From JACDER01 sp963842575 (GTDB lineage Bacteria; Actinomycetota; Thermoleophilia; Gaiellales; Gaiellaceae): a stretch of 64,000 nucleotides of DNA. A program made the translations under genes and the position numbers. Shown piece by piece: positions 8,340 through 16,394 of the stretch; position 1 is the first letter of the stretch, and each line of letters starts with the position of its first letter. Under the pieces are notes generated by a model, which had not been told where the DNA came from, did no database searches, and was given only the letters and a program-made list of their open reading frames with translations. The stretch spans positions 496,001 through 560,000 of the forward strand of contig CAWJGS010000010.1 of NCBI GenBank assembly GCA_963842575.1, in the 5' to 3' direction.

Positions 8340-9348
8340 ATGCGACGCCACCGGACGACAGCCCGAGGGGGGATTTCTCTCTTGTTGCTACTCGGCCTTT
8401 CAGCCGGAGTAGCTGCCGCGTCCCCTAGTCCGACGCAGTACCCGGGCCAGGACGGGCCGGGCCGAAAGGGCGTCAAGCCGCACGCACCCGCAGCCTCGAC
8501 CAAGCCCGCAGCGGTGAGCGCCGCCCGCTTCGTCTTCCCCGTCGTCGGGCGTGTGCAGTACACGAACGATTTCGGCGCGCCGCGTCCGCAAGGGCCACAC
8601 GAGGGGAACGACATCATGGCCCCGCGCCGCGCGCTCGCCGTCGCGACGGAGGCCGGCAAGATCAAGTTCTGGACGCACTCCGCGACGGCCGGCTGCATGC
8701 TCTACCTGTACGGGAAGAGCGGCACGACGTACCTGTACATCCACCTGAACAACGACCTGACGAACCGCAACGACAACCGCGGCAAATGCGTCGCCGGGAC
8801 GTCGTATGCGCCGGGCCTCAAGGACGGCGCCAAGGTGCAGGCCGGCCAGTTGCTCGGCTTCGTCGGCGACTCCGGTGACGCCAACGGCGTCGGCACCCAT
8901 CTCCATTTCGAGGTGCACCCGCACGACGGGGGCGCGGTCAATCCGTACAAGTACTTGAACCGCGCCTACCGGCCGCTGTTCGCCGTGCTCCGCCGGAGGG
9001 AAGTTCACTCTTTCGGCGACCGCGACGGTCGTGTCGACGGCGCTCGACCCGGCGGCGACGAGCGCAACGCTCAAGGTCGACGTCAAGACCCTGCGCGTGT
9101 GGCCCGGCGGCTTCCGCATCCCGAGCGTCAACCGGGCGATCTCGCTGACGGTCGCCGACACGGACTCGATCCAGTTGCTCCACACCGGCCCGACTCCGGC
9201 GGCGACCACCGTTTCCCTCGCCCGCCTGACGGCAGCGAAGAAGGGGCAGTCGGTCACGGTCACGACCGCGCCGGCGGCAACGAAGCTCGACGCACTGCTC
9301 GGCCGCGGCCTCTTCGACGCCGCGACGGTCGTTCTAAAGCCGTCGTAG
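8340..9348 (+). CDS. Secreted M23 family metallopeptidase (one frameshift)
   Basis: From ATG 8340 a signal peptide (RRHRTTARGGISLLLLLGLS, then AAA) leads into a LytM/M23 domain. The zinc ligands are HEGND (HxxxD) near residue 90 and HLHFEVH (HxH) near 190. M23 enzymes cut peptidoglycan cross-bridges. The frame breaks near 8985-8992. Skipping one base restores a sensible beta-rich C-terminus (GKFTLSATATVVSTALDP to VVLKPS) ending at 9348. I read it as one gene of about 335 residues with a single extra base, more likely an assembly error than a real lesion. Confidence 0.75.
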
Positions 9349-9494
9349 GCAGAGCCAAGGGGCGCCCCTAGCGCGTCCTCGGGCGGCGCTGGCAAAGGAG
9401 GCAAGCCGGCGGCGCGCAGGACAGTACGCATCTAGTACGGACAAGCGCCGCCGGCGCCGCATCCTGCGGCCAGCGTCGTCAGGCATTGGCCGGG

Positions 9495-9511
9495 GGCGGG
9501 CTCCGCCCGCC
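9495..9511 (-). terminator. Possible GC-rich terminator hairpin
   Basis: GGCGGG and CCCGCC form a six-pair stem around a five-base loop, 26 bases past the stop of the small hydrophobic gene transcribed leftward. There is no T run, so this is a weak call. Confidence 0.3.
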
Positions 9512-9536
9512 GCTGGACGATGCCGGCGAGGGCGTG

Positions 9537-9677
9537 CTAGGCGCGCGAGCCGCGCATGAAGAACGAGATCAGCCAGATCAGCGCGGCGATCGCGGCGAGG
9601 ATGAACAGCCACTTCACCACGAAGCCGAGGCCGACGAAGAGCGCGACGATGAGCGCGAGGATGATGAGAAGAACCAT
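9537..9677 (-). CDS. Small hydrophobic membrane protein, 46 residues
   Basis: An ATG at 9677 opens a 46-codon frame ending in TAG. The product starts MVLLIILALIVALFVGLGFV, continues through WLFILAAIAALIWLISFF and ends MRGSRA. It has two predicted membrane helices separated by a short VVKW turn and a basic tail. This matches the pattern of tiny hydrophobic proteins common in actinobacteria, whose function is unknown. It lies 36 bases after the crotonase stop on the same strand and could share its transcript. Confidence 0.65.
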   Translation of the reverse strand: MVLLIILALIVALFVGLGFVVKWLFILAAIAALIWLISFFMRGSRA

Positions 9678-9713
9678 CGGTACCGTCCTTTCCGGTTCGG
9701 ACTGCCCGAAAAC

Positions 9714-10487
9714 CTACTTGCCCTTGAACTCAGCCTTCCGTTTCTCGCCGAAGGCCGCAAGCCCTTCCTGAGCGTCCTCGCTGTCGAACAGCTCGGCGAA
9801 CTCGTCGGCCTCGCGCGCGAGGTTGGCCACGTGGTCTCCCTGGAGCGCATGGTTGAGGGCGCGCTTGGCCGCGGCGAGCGCGATCGGGCTCTTGTCGGCG
9901 ATCAGGCGGGCGGTCTCCAGGGCGCGCTCGAGCAGCTCGTCGGGCTCGTAGACGGCAGTGACGAGGCCGATCCGCAGCGCCTCCTCGGCATCCACGATCC
10001 GTCCCGTCAGCGTCAGATCCTTCGCCACGCCGACGCCGCACACCCGCGCCAGCCGCTGCGTGCCGCCCCAGCCGGGCATGATCCCCAGGTTGATCTCGGG
10101 CTGGCCGAGCTTGGCGTTCCTCGACGCGTAGCGGATGTCGCAGGCGAGCGCGAGCTCGCAGCCGCCGCCGAGAGCGAAGCCGTTGACCGCCGCGATCGTC
10201 GGTTGGGGCGAGGTCTCCAGCAGCTGCCCGACGTTGTGTCCGAGCTCGCCCCACTCCCGCGCTCCGGGAGTATCGAGCCCGCTCATGTGCTTGATGTCCG
10301 CTCCCGCCGCGAATGCCCGGTCCCCGGCGCCGGTGAGGACGATCGAGCGCACCTCTCCTTCCTCGCGCAGGCCGAGCAGGTTCTGACGCAGCGATGAGAG
10401 CGTCGCCACGTCCAGCGCGTTCATCGCCTCCGGACGGTCGATGGTGATGACCGCAACCGCGCCGTCGCGATCGACCGAGAGCGTCAA
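9714..10487 (-). CDS. Enoyl-CoA hydratase / crotonase family protein
   Basis: 257 residues. The oxyanion-hole segment AAGADIKHMSG near 61-70 and NGFALGGGCELALACDIRYA are typical, and both catalytic glutamates of true hydratases are present at about E111 and E131 (GQPEINLGIMPGWGGTQ). It hydrates trans-2-enoyl-CoA in beta-oxidation. Its start overlaps the end of the B12-binding mutase subunit gene by four bases, which links it to branched-chain acyl-CoA metabolism. Confidence 0.93.
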   Translation of the reverse strand: MTLSVDRDGAVAVITIDRPEAMNALDVATLSSLRQNLLGLREEGEVRSIVLTGAGDRAFAAGADIKHMSGLDTPGAREWGELGHNVGQLLETSPQPTIAAVNGFALGGGCELALACDIRYASRNAKLGQPEINLGIMPGWGGTQRLARVCGVGVAKDLTLTGRIVDAEEALRIGLVTAVYEPDELLERALETARLIADKSPIALAAAKRALNHALQGDHVANLAREADEFAELFDSEDAQEGLAAFGEKRKAEFKGK

Positions 10488-10885
10488 GCCGGTGCGCCGA
10501 CGCGCTTCTGCAGGAAGTCGACGATCTCGCCGGTCGGCGTGCCCGGCGTGAACACCTCACCGACCCCGAGCCTCTTCAGCTCCGCGGCGTCGTCCGCGGG
10601 GATCGTCCCGCCCACGACCACGAGCACGTCCTCCGCTTCGTTCTCGCGCAGCCCCTCGAGGATGCGCGGGACGAGCGTCATGTGCGCGCCGGACAGGATC
10701 GAGATCCCCACGGCGTCGGCATCCTCCTGGATCGCCGTCTCGACGATCTGCTCGGGGGTCTGGTGCAGCCCCGTGTAGATCACCTCCATGCCGGCGTCGC
10801 GAAGCGCCCTCGCGATGATCTTCGCGCCGCGGTCGTGCCCGTCCAATCCGGGCTTTGCGATCACTACACGAATCCTCCCTGCCAC
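10484..10885 (-). CDS. Acyl-CoA mutase small subunit, B12-binding
   Basis: 133 residues from GTG at 10885. It has the base-off cobalamin motif DxHxxG as D15-G-H17-D-R-G20, then the SxL region SILSGAH and the GG region VVVGGTIP of a Rossmann-like B12 domain. It is the right size for a free-standing small subunit (IcmB or archaeal-type McmA2). The partner large subunit is at 14654 on the same strand, but separated by five genes. Whether it serves a methylmalonyl- or isobutyryl-CoA mutase depends on the large subunit, which carries the isobutyryl-type signature. Confidence 0.88.
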   Translation of the reverse strand: MAGRIRVVIAKPGLDGHDRGAKIIARALRDAGMEVIYTGLHQTPEQIVETAIQEDADAVGISILSGAHMTLVPRILEGLRENEAEDVLVVVGGTIPADDAAELKRLGVGEVFTPGTPTGEIVDFLQKRVGAPA

Positions 10886-10939
10886 GATTCGCAAGTATAT
10901 GAAGGTGATCGCCGCGGCCCTCCTGGGCAAGAGACACTC

Positions 10940-11662
10940 GTGAAGCTCGAAATCGTCGGATGCTCACCCGCCTGGCCGAACCCAGGGGGCGCGCAGTCCG
11001 GTTACCTCGTCGAGGGGCCGGGACGCCTGCTGCTCGACTGCGGGCCGGGAATCCTGGCCCGTATGCGCGAGCAGAACGGCTGGCCGGAGGTCGACGCGAT
11101 CGCGATCACGCACTTCCATCTCGATCACTGGGGCGATCTCGTCCCCTGGGTCTGGGGCCGGATGTATGGACTGGGACGCGAGCTGCGCACTCCGGAGCTG
11201 TGGGTGCAGACCGGTGGACGCGAGGAGCTCGAGCTCTTCGGGGAGCACTTCGGAATGCCGGACATGTTCGAGCGCACCTTCGACGTGCATGAATACGAAG
11301 AGGGACAGGAGTTCGAGGCTGCCGGCCTCCGCGTCCTGCCGATCCGGCTGCCGCACTACACGCTGCGCACCTTCGGCTTCCGTGTCTCCAACGAGACGAA
11401 GACACTCGCGTACTCGGGCGACAGCGGGCCGAGCGTGCACCTGGCGGAGCTCGCGCGGGACGTCGACCTCTTCCTGTGCGAGGCGACGCTCGAGCGCGGC
11501 GAGCTGGACGGCCAGCCGCGGGGCCACCTCTCCCTCGAGGAGGCGTGCGCGGCGTACGAAGCGTCAGGAGCGAAGCGGCTGCTGATCACGCACCGTCCGA
11601 GCGAGCTGCCCCTGGACGGAGCGCTCGAACAGGCCTACGACGGTCTCGAGCTCGAGATCTGA
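10940..11662 (+). CDS. MBL-fold metal-dependent hydrolase (RNase Z/AtsA-like)
   Basis: 240 residues from GTG at 10940 (MKLEIVGCSPAWPNPGGAQS). The metal motif THFHLDHWGD supplies HxHxDH, YSGDSGPS gives the bridging aspartate, and RGHLS and ITHRPS give later histidines. This resembles short RNase Z/arylsulfatase-like beta-lactamase-fold enzymes; the substrate is not predictable. The gene is divergent from the mutase small subunit (54 bases apart) and converges with the first paralogue at 11635 with a 28-base overlap. Confidence 0.85.
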   Translation: MKLEIVGCSPAWPNPGGAQSGYLVEGPGRLLLDCGPGILARMREQNGWPEVDAIAITHFHLDHWGDLVPWVWGRMYGLGRELRTPELWVQTGGREELELFGEHFGMPDMFERTFDVHEYEEGQEFEAAGLRVLPIRLPHYTLRTFGFRVSNETKTLAYSGDSGPSVHLAELARDVDLFLCEATLERGELDGQPRGHLSLEEACAAYEASGAKRLLITHRPSELPLDGALEQAYDGLELEI

Positions 11663-12402
11663 CGCTCGCGCACGTGGGCGGCGTACGCGCGCCGGCCGCG
11701 GATGCCGCGGAACACGAGAAAGCCGAGGACCAGCAGTATCGTCCCGCCGACGATTCCACCGGGAACGAAGAACCACGCGGCGCTCGCGGTGTGCGGCAGC
11801 GGCTTCGGGTTCCTCGTCCCGATCCCGAACGGGTTGAAAGTGCCCCCCGCGCGCGAGCTCACGTTGTAGTCACCGCTGGGCGAGGAGACCGGGATGAAAG
11901 AGGAGACGAGCCAGCGCTTCCCCTTCGCCTTGCCGCACGGCTGCACGGTCAGGTCGAAGACGACCGGATTCAGCTTCTTCTTCGGCTTGGCATAGAGCGC
12001 GACCTGGACATCGACCTCGCTTGCCAACGAGTAGGAGAGGCGCCACTTGCCCAGGAAGACGGGATACGGGACGACGGGGATGTTGCCCTTCGCCCAGCGC
12101 GTGCGGGTGAACCCCTGCTTCATCTCCGGGCAGACGAGGTCGTAGGAGGACTCGAGATGCTTGCGCGCGACCGCGGTCATCACGAACGCGCGTGCAACTC
12201 CCAGGACTTCGCCCGCGCGCGGCGAGAATGCCTTCGTCTTCTCCGGCACGACCACGTCTCCGCCGGGCGAGGTCGCCTCGCCGGCGCGCTTGCCGGGGTG
12301 CGGGAACGCGACGATGAGCCCGGCGACGAGGGCGGCCACCACCACGAATCCCCCGGCCCAGAGAAGCCTACGCCTCATCCTTGGCGACGAGAGGAAGCTC
12401 AC
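11635..12402 (-). CDS. Membrane-anchored protein of a tandem paralogous family, copy 1
   Basis: 255 residues from a GTG start. A basic N-terminus (SSPRMRRRLL) precedes a membrane helix at about 14-33, an extracytoplasmic domain and a second helix near 208-232 with a basic cytoplasmic tail. The core has WAKGNIPVVPYP, VALYAKPKKKLNPVVFDLTVQPCG and KRWLVSSFIPV. I do not recognise a named family. It is about half identical by eye to the copy at 12447 and shares the RWLVS motif with those at 13259 and 13979. Function unknown. Confidence 0.8.
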   Translation of the reverse strand: MSFLSSPRMRRRLLWAGGFVVVAALVAGLIVAFPHPGKRAGEATSPGGDVVVPEKTKAFSPRAGEVLGVARAFVMTAVARKHLESSYDLVCPEMKQGFTRTRWAKGNIPVVPYPVFLGKWRLSYSLASEVDVQVALYAKPKKKLNPVVFDLTVQPCGKAKGKRWLVSSFIPVSSPSGDYNVSSRAGGTFNPFGIGTRNPKPLPHTASAAWFFVPGGIVGGTILLVLGFLVFRGIRGRRAYAAHVRERQISSSRPS

Positions 12403-12446
12403 GACGACAGCCTAGATGGTTGCCGGCGAGAGATCGTGGCGACCAT

Positions 12447-13217
12447 CTAAATAGTTGGGCCGCCGGGCATCCGGCGCTCGCGGACGTACTGGTTGTAGGC
12501 GCGCTTGCCCTTGTAGCCGCGGATGCCGACGATGCCCAGGGCGATCAGGAGCATTCCCAGCATGATCCCGAGCGGAATCGCGAGCCAGCCCGCGCTCCCG
12601 CGCTTCGGCTGGAAGAGGCTCGGGTCGCGCGTGCCGATCGAGATCGGATTGAAGTGGCTCTTGTCGTCGGCCGAGCCGAAGTCCCCGCTCGCGGAGGGGG
12701 TGGGGATGAACGAGGACACGAGCCAGCGGTTGGACGTGCTCGCGCCGCACGGCTGGAGCGTGAGGTCGAAGACGACCGGATTCAGCTTCTTCTCCGGCTT
12801 GGCATAGAGCGCGACCTGGAGGTCGATCTCCCTCGTGACCGAGTAGGCGAGGTGCCACTTGGCGAAGTTCGCCGGATACGGAACGACCGGGATGTCTCCC
12901 TTCGCCCACGCCTGCTTGCTGTACCCCTGTCGCATCTGCGGGCAGACCATCTCCCAGGAGTCCTCGACGTGGTTCCGGCGCACGGCGCTGAGCACGAACT
13001 GCTCGGCGAGCGCGAGGATCTCATCCTGGCGCGGCGCGAACGCCAGCTTCACGTCCGGCTTGACCAGCGTGCCTCCCGGCGAGGTCTTGGAGCCGGGCGG
13101 AGGCGGCGGGTTCTTGATGACGACGATCAGGATCGCGACGACCCCGGCGAGCGCCGCGAAGCCGGCCATCCAGATGAGGCGCCTCCTGACCCTTGCCGAG
13201 GACAGGCGGCCGCTCAC
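12447..13217 (-). CDS. Membrane-anchored protein of a tandem paralogous family, copy 2
   Basis: 256 residues from GTG, with the same two-helix architecture as copy 1: helix about 15-36, outer domain, helix about 210-232, basic tail. Shared core motifs are WAKGDIPVVPYP, LYAKPEKKLNPVVFDLTLQPCG and RWLVSSFIPTP. Two cysteines (MVCPQM and LQPCG) match those in copy 1 and could form a disulfide outside the cell. The intergenic gap to copy 1 is 44 bases, so the pair is probably cotranscribed. Confidence 0.8.
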   Translation of the reverse strand: MSGRLSSARVRRRLIWMAGFAALAGVVAILIVVIKNPPPPPGSKTSPGGTLVKPDVKLAFAPRQDEILALAEQFVLSAVRRNHVEDSWEMVCPQMRQGYSKQAWAKGDIPVVPYPANFAKWHLAYSVTREIDLQVALYAKPEKKLNPVVFDLTLQPCGASTSNRWLVSSFIPTPSASGDFGSADDKSHFNPISIGTRDPSLFQPKRGSAGWLAIPLGIMLGMLLIALGIVGIRGYKGKRAYNQYVRERRMPGGPTI

Positions 13218-13258
13218 GCTGGAAGGCCCCCCTCCATCGCGTGACCGCTAGGGCCGGC

Positions 13259-13864
13259 CTACCCGTCGCCGGTGTAGCCCGGCTTGGCGAAGTTGGTCGC
13301 CGGCATCCAGTAGCTCACGAGCCACCGCTTGTGGTCGCCCGTGCCGTAAGGAGTTAGCCCGATCCGCATCGGTACCTCCTTGTCGATCTCCGGCCTGGTG
13401 GGCTGCATCCGGAGCACGACGAGGATCTCCTTCGTCGACGCCTCCTCGAGCCTGTAGCTCACGCCCTTGAGCGTGTAGCCGGGGAGCGGGATGACCGAGC
13501 GAGCATCGACGGTCGCCCACTTGTGCTGCGAGGCACCTTGCGTGATGTTCGGTGCCGTGTACTTCCACGAGGGCCCGTAGTTGTTGTGGAGGACGCCGGG
13601 CATGAATCCGACGATCGCCTGCTTGACCTCGGACGGGAGCTGTTCGTAGCTCGTGATCTTGCCGCCGTTCGCGCTCGTCAGCGACGTGGTCTTCGGAGGT
13701 AGCTGCGGCTTGAAACCCGCGGCGGGCGCTGCCGGCGTGGAATCGCTTCCGCCGGCGAACTTGACGATCAGGAAGACGACGCCCGCGACCAGCACGGCCA
13801 GCGCAGCCCAGAACATGATCCGTTGGTTGCGCGGCGAGGAGACGGTCGACTGAAACGTATTCAT
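13259..13864 (-). CDS. Membrane-anchored protein of a tandem paralogous family, copy 3
   Basis: 201 residues from ATG at 13864 (a TTG three codons earlier is possible). It has the N-terminal SSPRNQR motif, one helix at about 17-38, a proline/alanine linker and an outer domain with WATVDARSVIPLPGYTL, MRIGLTPYG and KRWLVSYWMPATN. It lacks the C-terminal helix and cysteines of copies 1 and 2, and is closest to copy 4. The ending KPGYTGDG is a free tail. Function unknown. Confidence 0.8.
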   Translation of the reverse strand: MNTFQSTVSSPRNQRIMFWAALAVLVAGVVFLIVKFAGGSDSTPAAPAAGFKPQLPPKTTSLTSANGGKITSYEQLPSEVKQAIVGFMPGVLHNNYGPSWKYTAPNITQGASQHKWATVDARSVIPLPGYTLKGVSYRLEEASTKEILVVLRMQPTRPEIDKEVPMRIGLTPYGTGDHKRWLVSYWMPATNFAKPGYTGDG

Positions 13865-13920
13865 CGGGGTCAAACTGATAGACGCTCAGGGTAGCGAGTT
13901 TGTTAGACGGCTCCAGGCTC

Positions 13921-13941
13921 CCCTCAGGAAACTCTTAGAAA
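13921..13941 (-). repeat. Upstream direct repeat, copy A
   Basis: A 21-base block, CCCTCAGGAAACTCTTAGAA plus one A on the plus strand, lies about 57 bases upstream of the copy 3 start. The same block occurs at 14640. Between block and start both copies also share GTAGCGA-TTTGTTAG, so the whole upstream region was duplicated with the gene and kept. It is probably promoter or operator DNA. Confidence 0.6.
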
Positions 13942-13978
13942 GAGGCGACTCCCCCTCGCGCGACCTATGAGCGGCCTA

Positions 13979-14584
13979 TCAGCCGTTGCCGCTGTAGGGG
14001 ACGGCCGCTTGGTTGGTCGCCGGCAACCAGTAGTTCACGAGCCAGCGCTTGTCCGCGCCCTTGCCGTACGGCCTGAGCCCGATCCGCATCGGAACCGGCC
14101 GGCCGACCGACGGCTTTGAAGGCTGCATCGTCAACGTAACGAGGACGTCCTTCGTCGTCGCGTCCTCGAGCTTGTACTTCACGCCGTCGAGCGTGTAGCC
14201 CGGTAGCGGGATGACCGAGCGCGCGTCGACGGTCGCCCATTTGTGCTGGGACGCGCCGTGCGTGATGTTCGGTGCCGTGTACTTCCACGAAGGGCCGTAG
14301 TTGTTGTTCAGCACGCCGGGCACGACGAATCCGACGATCGCCTGCTTGACCTCCGACGGGAGCTGGGCATAGCTCGTCACCTTGACGCCGTTCGCCGTGA
14401 GCGCGGTCGTCTTCGGAGGCAGGGTCGGCTTGAATCCCTTGTCCGGCGCGGTCGGCGTCGAGCTGCTTCCACCGACGAGCTTCACGATCAGGAAGACGAC
14501 GCCGGCAATGAGCACGGCCAGGCCAACCAGGAAGATGATGCGCTGGTTGCGCGGTGAAGAGATGGTCGACTGGGACGTATTCAT
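13979..14584 (-). CDS. Membrane-anchored protein of a tandem paralogous family, copy 4
   Basis: 201 residues from ATG at 14584, the first gene of the four in transcription order. N-terminal SSPRNQR, one membrane helix (about 17-38), and an outer domain with NNNYGPSWKYTAPNIT, WATVDARSVIPLPGYTL, MRIGLRPYG and KRWLVNYWLPATN. It is a close duplicate of copy 3, with long identical runs. No catalytic motif is visible. It follows the mutase large-subunit gene by 69 bases. Confidence 0.8.
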   Translation of the reverse strand: MNTSQSTISSPRNQRIIFLVGLAVLIAGVVFLIVKLVGGSSSTPTAPDKGFKPTLPPKTTALTANGVKVTSYAQLPSEVKQAIVGFVVPGVLNNNYGPSWKYTAPNITHGASQHKWATVDARSVIPLPGYTLDGVKYKLEDATTKDVLVTLTMQPSKPSVGRPVPMRIGLRPYGKGADKRWLVNYWLPATNQAAVPYSGNG

Positions 14585-14639
14585 CGCGGTCAAATCCTAA
14601 GGCGCCAACGTAGCGACTTTGTTAGGCGGAACAGGGCCG

Positions 14640-14660
14640 CCCTCAGGAAACTCTTAGAAA
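14640..14660 (-). repeat. Upstream direct repeat, copy B
   Basis: Exact second copy of the 21-base block found at 13921. It overlaps the stop codon of the mutase large-subunit gene (stop at 14654-14656), so the candidate promoter of copy 4 is embedded in the end of that gene. Confidence 0.6.
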
Positions 14661-16324
14661 ACCGGGGTTTCTCTCCAGACGCCCCAGGTTTCCCGAAGCG
14701 CGTCGCACATCTCGCCCATAGTCGTATAGGCACGCGAGGCGTCGACTATCAGCGGCATCAGGTTCACGTCCTCGCGCACGGAGGCCTCCTTGAGCCGCGC
14801 GAGCGCCTGCTCCACCGCGGCCGAGTCGCGCCGCGCGCGCACCGCCTGCACGCGCTCGATCTGCTTCTGCTCGAGGGCGGGATCGATGCGCAGGAGCTCG
14901 AGCTCGTGCTCGTCGTCCTGCTCGTAGCGGTTGACGCCCACGATCACGCGCCGGCCCGCTTCGACCTCGGACTGGTACCGGAACGACGCCTCCGCGATCT
15001 CGCGCTGGAAGAAGTTCTCCTTGATCGCCGGGATAACGCCCCCGAGCCGCTCGATGCGGTCGAAGTAGTCGTAGGCGCCGGCCTCCATCCGGTTCGTCAG
15101 GTCCTCGAGGTAGTAGGAGCCGCCGAGCGGGTCGATCGTGTTCACGACGCCGGTCTCGTGCGCGATCACCTGCTGCGTGCGGAGCGCCAGCCGCACCGCG
15201 TCCTCGGACGGGAGCGCGAGGGCCTCGTCGAACGAGTTCGTGTGCAGCGACTGGGTCCCGCCGAGCACCGCGGCGAGCGCCTCGAGCGCCGTGCGCACGA
15301 TGTTCACCTCGGGCTGCTGGGCGGTCAGCGAGACGCCGGCGGTCTGCGTGTGGAAGCGCATCAGCCACGAGCGGGGGTTCTTCGCGCCGTAGCGGTCGCG
15401 CAGCTCGCGCGCCCAGATGCGCCGCGCCGCCCGGTACTTGGCGATCTCCTCGAAGAAGTCGACGTGCGCGTTGAAGAAGAAGGAGAGGCGCGGGGCGAAG
15501 TCGTCGACGTCGAGGCCGCGCTCGATGCAGGCATCCACGTACGCGAATCCGTTGGCGAGGGTGAAGGCGAGCTCCTGGACGGCGTTCGACCCGGCCTCGC
15601 GGATGTGGTAGCCCGAGATCGAGACGGGATGCCAGCGGGGCAGCTCCTCGGAGCAGAACGCGATCATGTCCACCACCAGCCGCATGGACGGCTCGGGCGG
15701 GAAGATCCACTCCTTCTGCGCGATGTACTCCTTGAGGATGTCCGTCTGGATCGTCCCGCGCAGCTGGTCACGCGGCACGCCCTGCTGCTCGCCCACGCAG
15801 ATGTAGAAGGCGAGGAGCATCGCCGCGGCGGAGTTGATCGTCATCGAGGTGGAGACCTCACCGAGCGGGATCCCGCCGAAGAGCGTCTCCATGTCCGCGA
15901 GCGAGTCGACGGCGACTCCCTCGCGGCCGACCTCCCCGAGCGACCGCGGATGGTCGGAGTCGTAGCCCATGAGCGACGGCATGTCGAAGGCTGTGGAGAG
16001 GCCGGTCTGGCCGTGCTCGAGCAGGTAGCGGAAGCGCGCGTTCGTCTCCTCGGCCGTGCCGAAGCCGGCGAACTGGCGCATCGTCCAGAGCTTCCCGCGG
16101 TACATGGATCCGTAGACGCCGCGCGTATACGGATAGACGCCGGGGTAGCCGAGGTCGCGCTCGTAGTCGATCTCGACGCTATCCGGGGAGTACAGCGGCT
16201 CGTTCTCGAGACCGGAGATGGTGGAGGAGAGCTCCCCCTGCCGTTCGGGCGTCGCGTCGTAGAGCTCCTCGCGCCAGGCGTCCGTGCCGGTAAGGCTGGT
16301 TTGAGGATCTTCCGTGGTGGCCAT
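14654..16324 (-). CDS. Acyl-CoA mutase large subunit, isobutyryl-CoA mutase signature
   Basis: 556 residues from ATG at 16324, a free-standing TIM-barrel subunit without a B12 domain. The fold is clearly that of methylmalonyl-CoA mutase (YPYTRGVYGSMYRGK, GTIQTDILKEY, SISGYHIREAG, FHTQTAG, GGTQSLHTNSFDEA). The residue that is Tyr in methylmalonyl-CoA mutase (human Y110) is F85 here (TMRQFAGFG). The Arg that holds the malonyl carboxylate (human R228) is Q203 (YIAQKEW). The catalytic His is kept at 240. Spacing of the three positions, 118 and 37, equals the human enzyme. Phe plus Gln is the isobutyryl-CoA mutase pattern. Confidence 0.88.
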   Translation of the reverse strand: MATTEDPQTSLTGTDAWREELYDATPERQGELSSTISGLENEPLYSPDSVEIDYERDLGYPGVYPYTRGVYGSMYRGKLWTMRQFAGFGTAEETNARFRYLLEHGQTGLSTAFDMPSLMGYDSDHPRSLGEVGREGVAVDSLADMETLFGGIPLGEVSTSMTINSAAAMLLAFYICVGEQQGVPRDQLRGTIQTDILKEYIAQKEWIFPPEPSMRLVVDMIAFCSEELPRWHPVSISGYHIREAGSNAVQELAFTLANGFAYVDACIERGLDVDDFAPRLSFFFNAHVDFFEEIAKYRAARRIWARELRDRYGAKNPRSWLMRFHTQTAGVSLTAQQPEVNIVRTALEALAAVLGGTQSLHTNSFDEALALPSEDAVRLALRTQQVIAHETGVVNTIDPLGGSYYLEDLTNRMEAGAYDYFDRIERLGGVIPAIKENFFQREIAEASFRYQSEVEAGRRVIVGVNRYEQDDEHELELLRIDPALEQKQIERVQAVRARRDSAAVEQALARLKEASVREDVNLMPLIVDASRAYTTMGEMCDALRETWGVWRETPVF

Positions 16325-16394
16325 CGCCCGAATTGTACGGGCGGCTCCACTTGCGCTACCCACGGCGAGCATGCCACTCTGAGCGTCCAAGACG

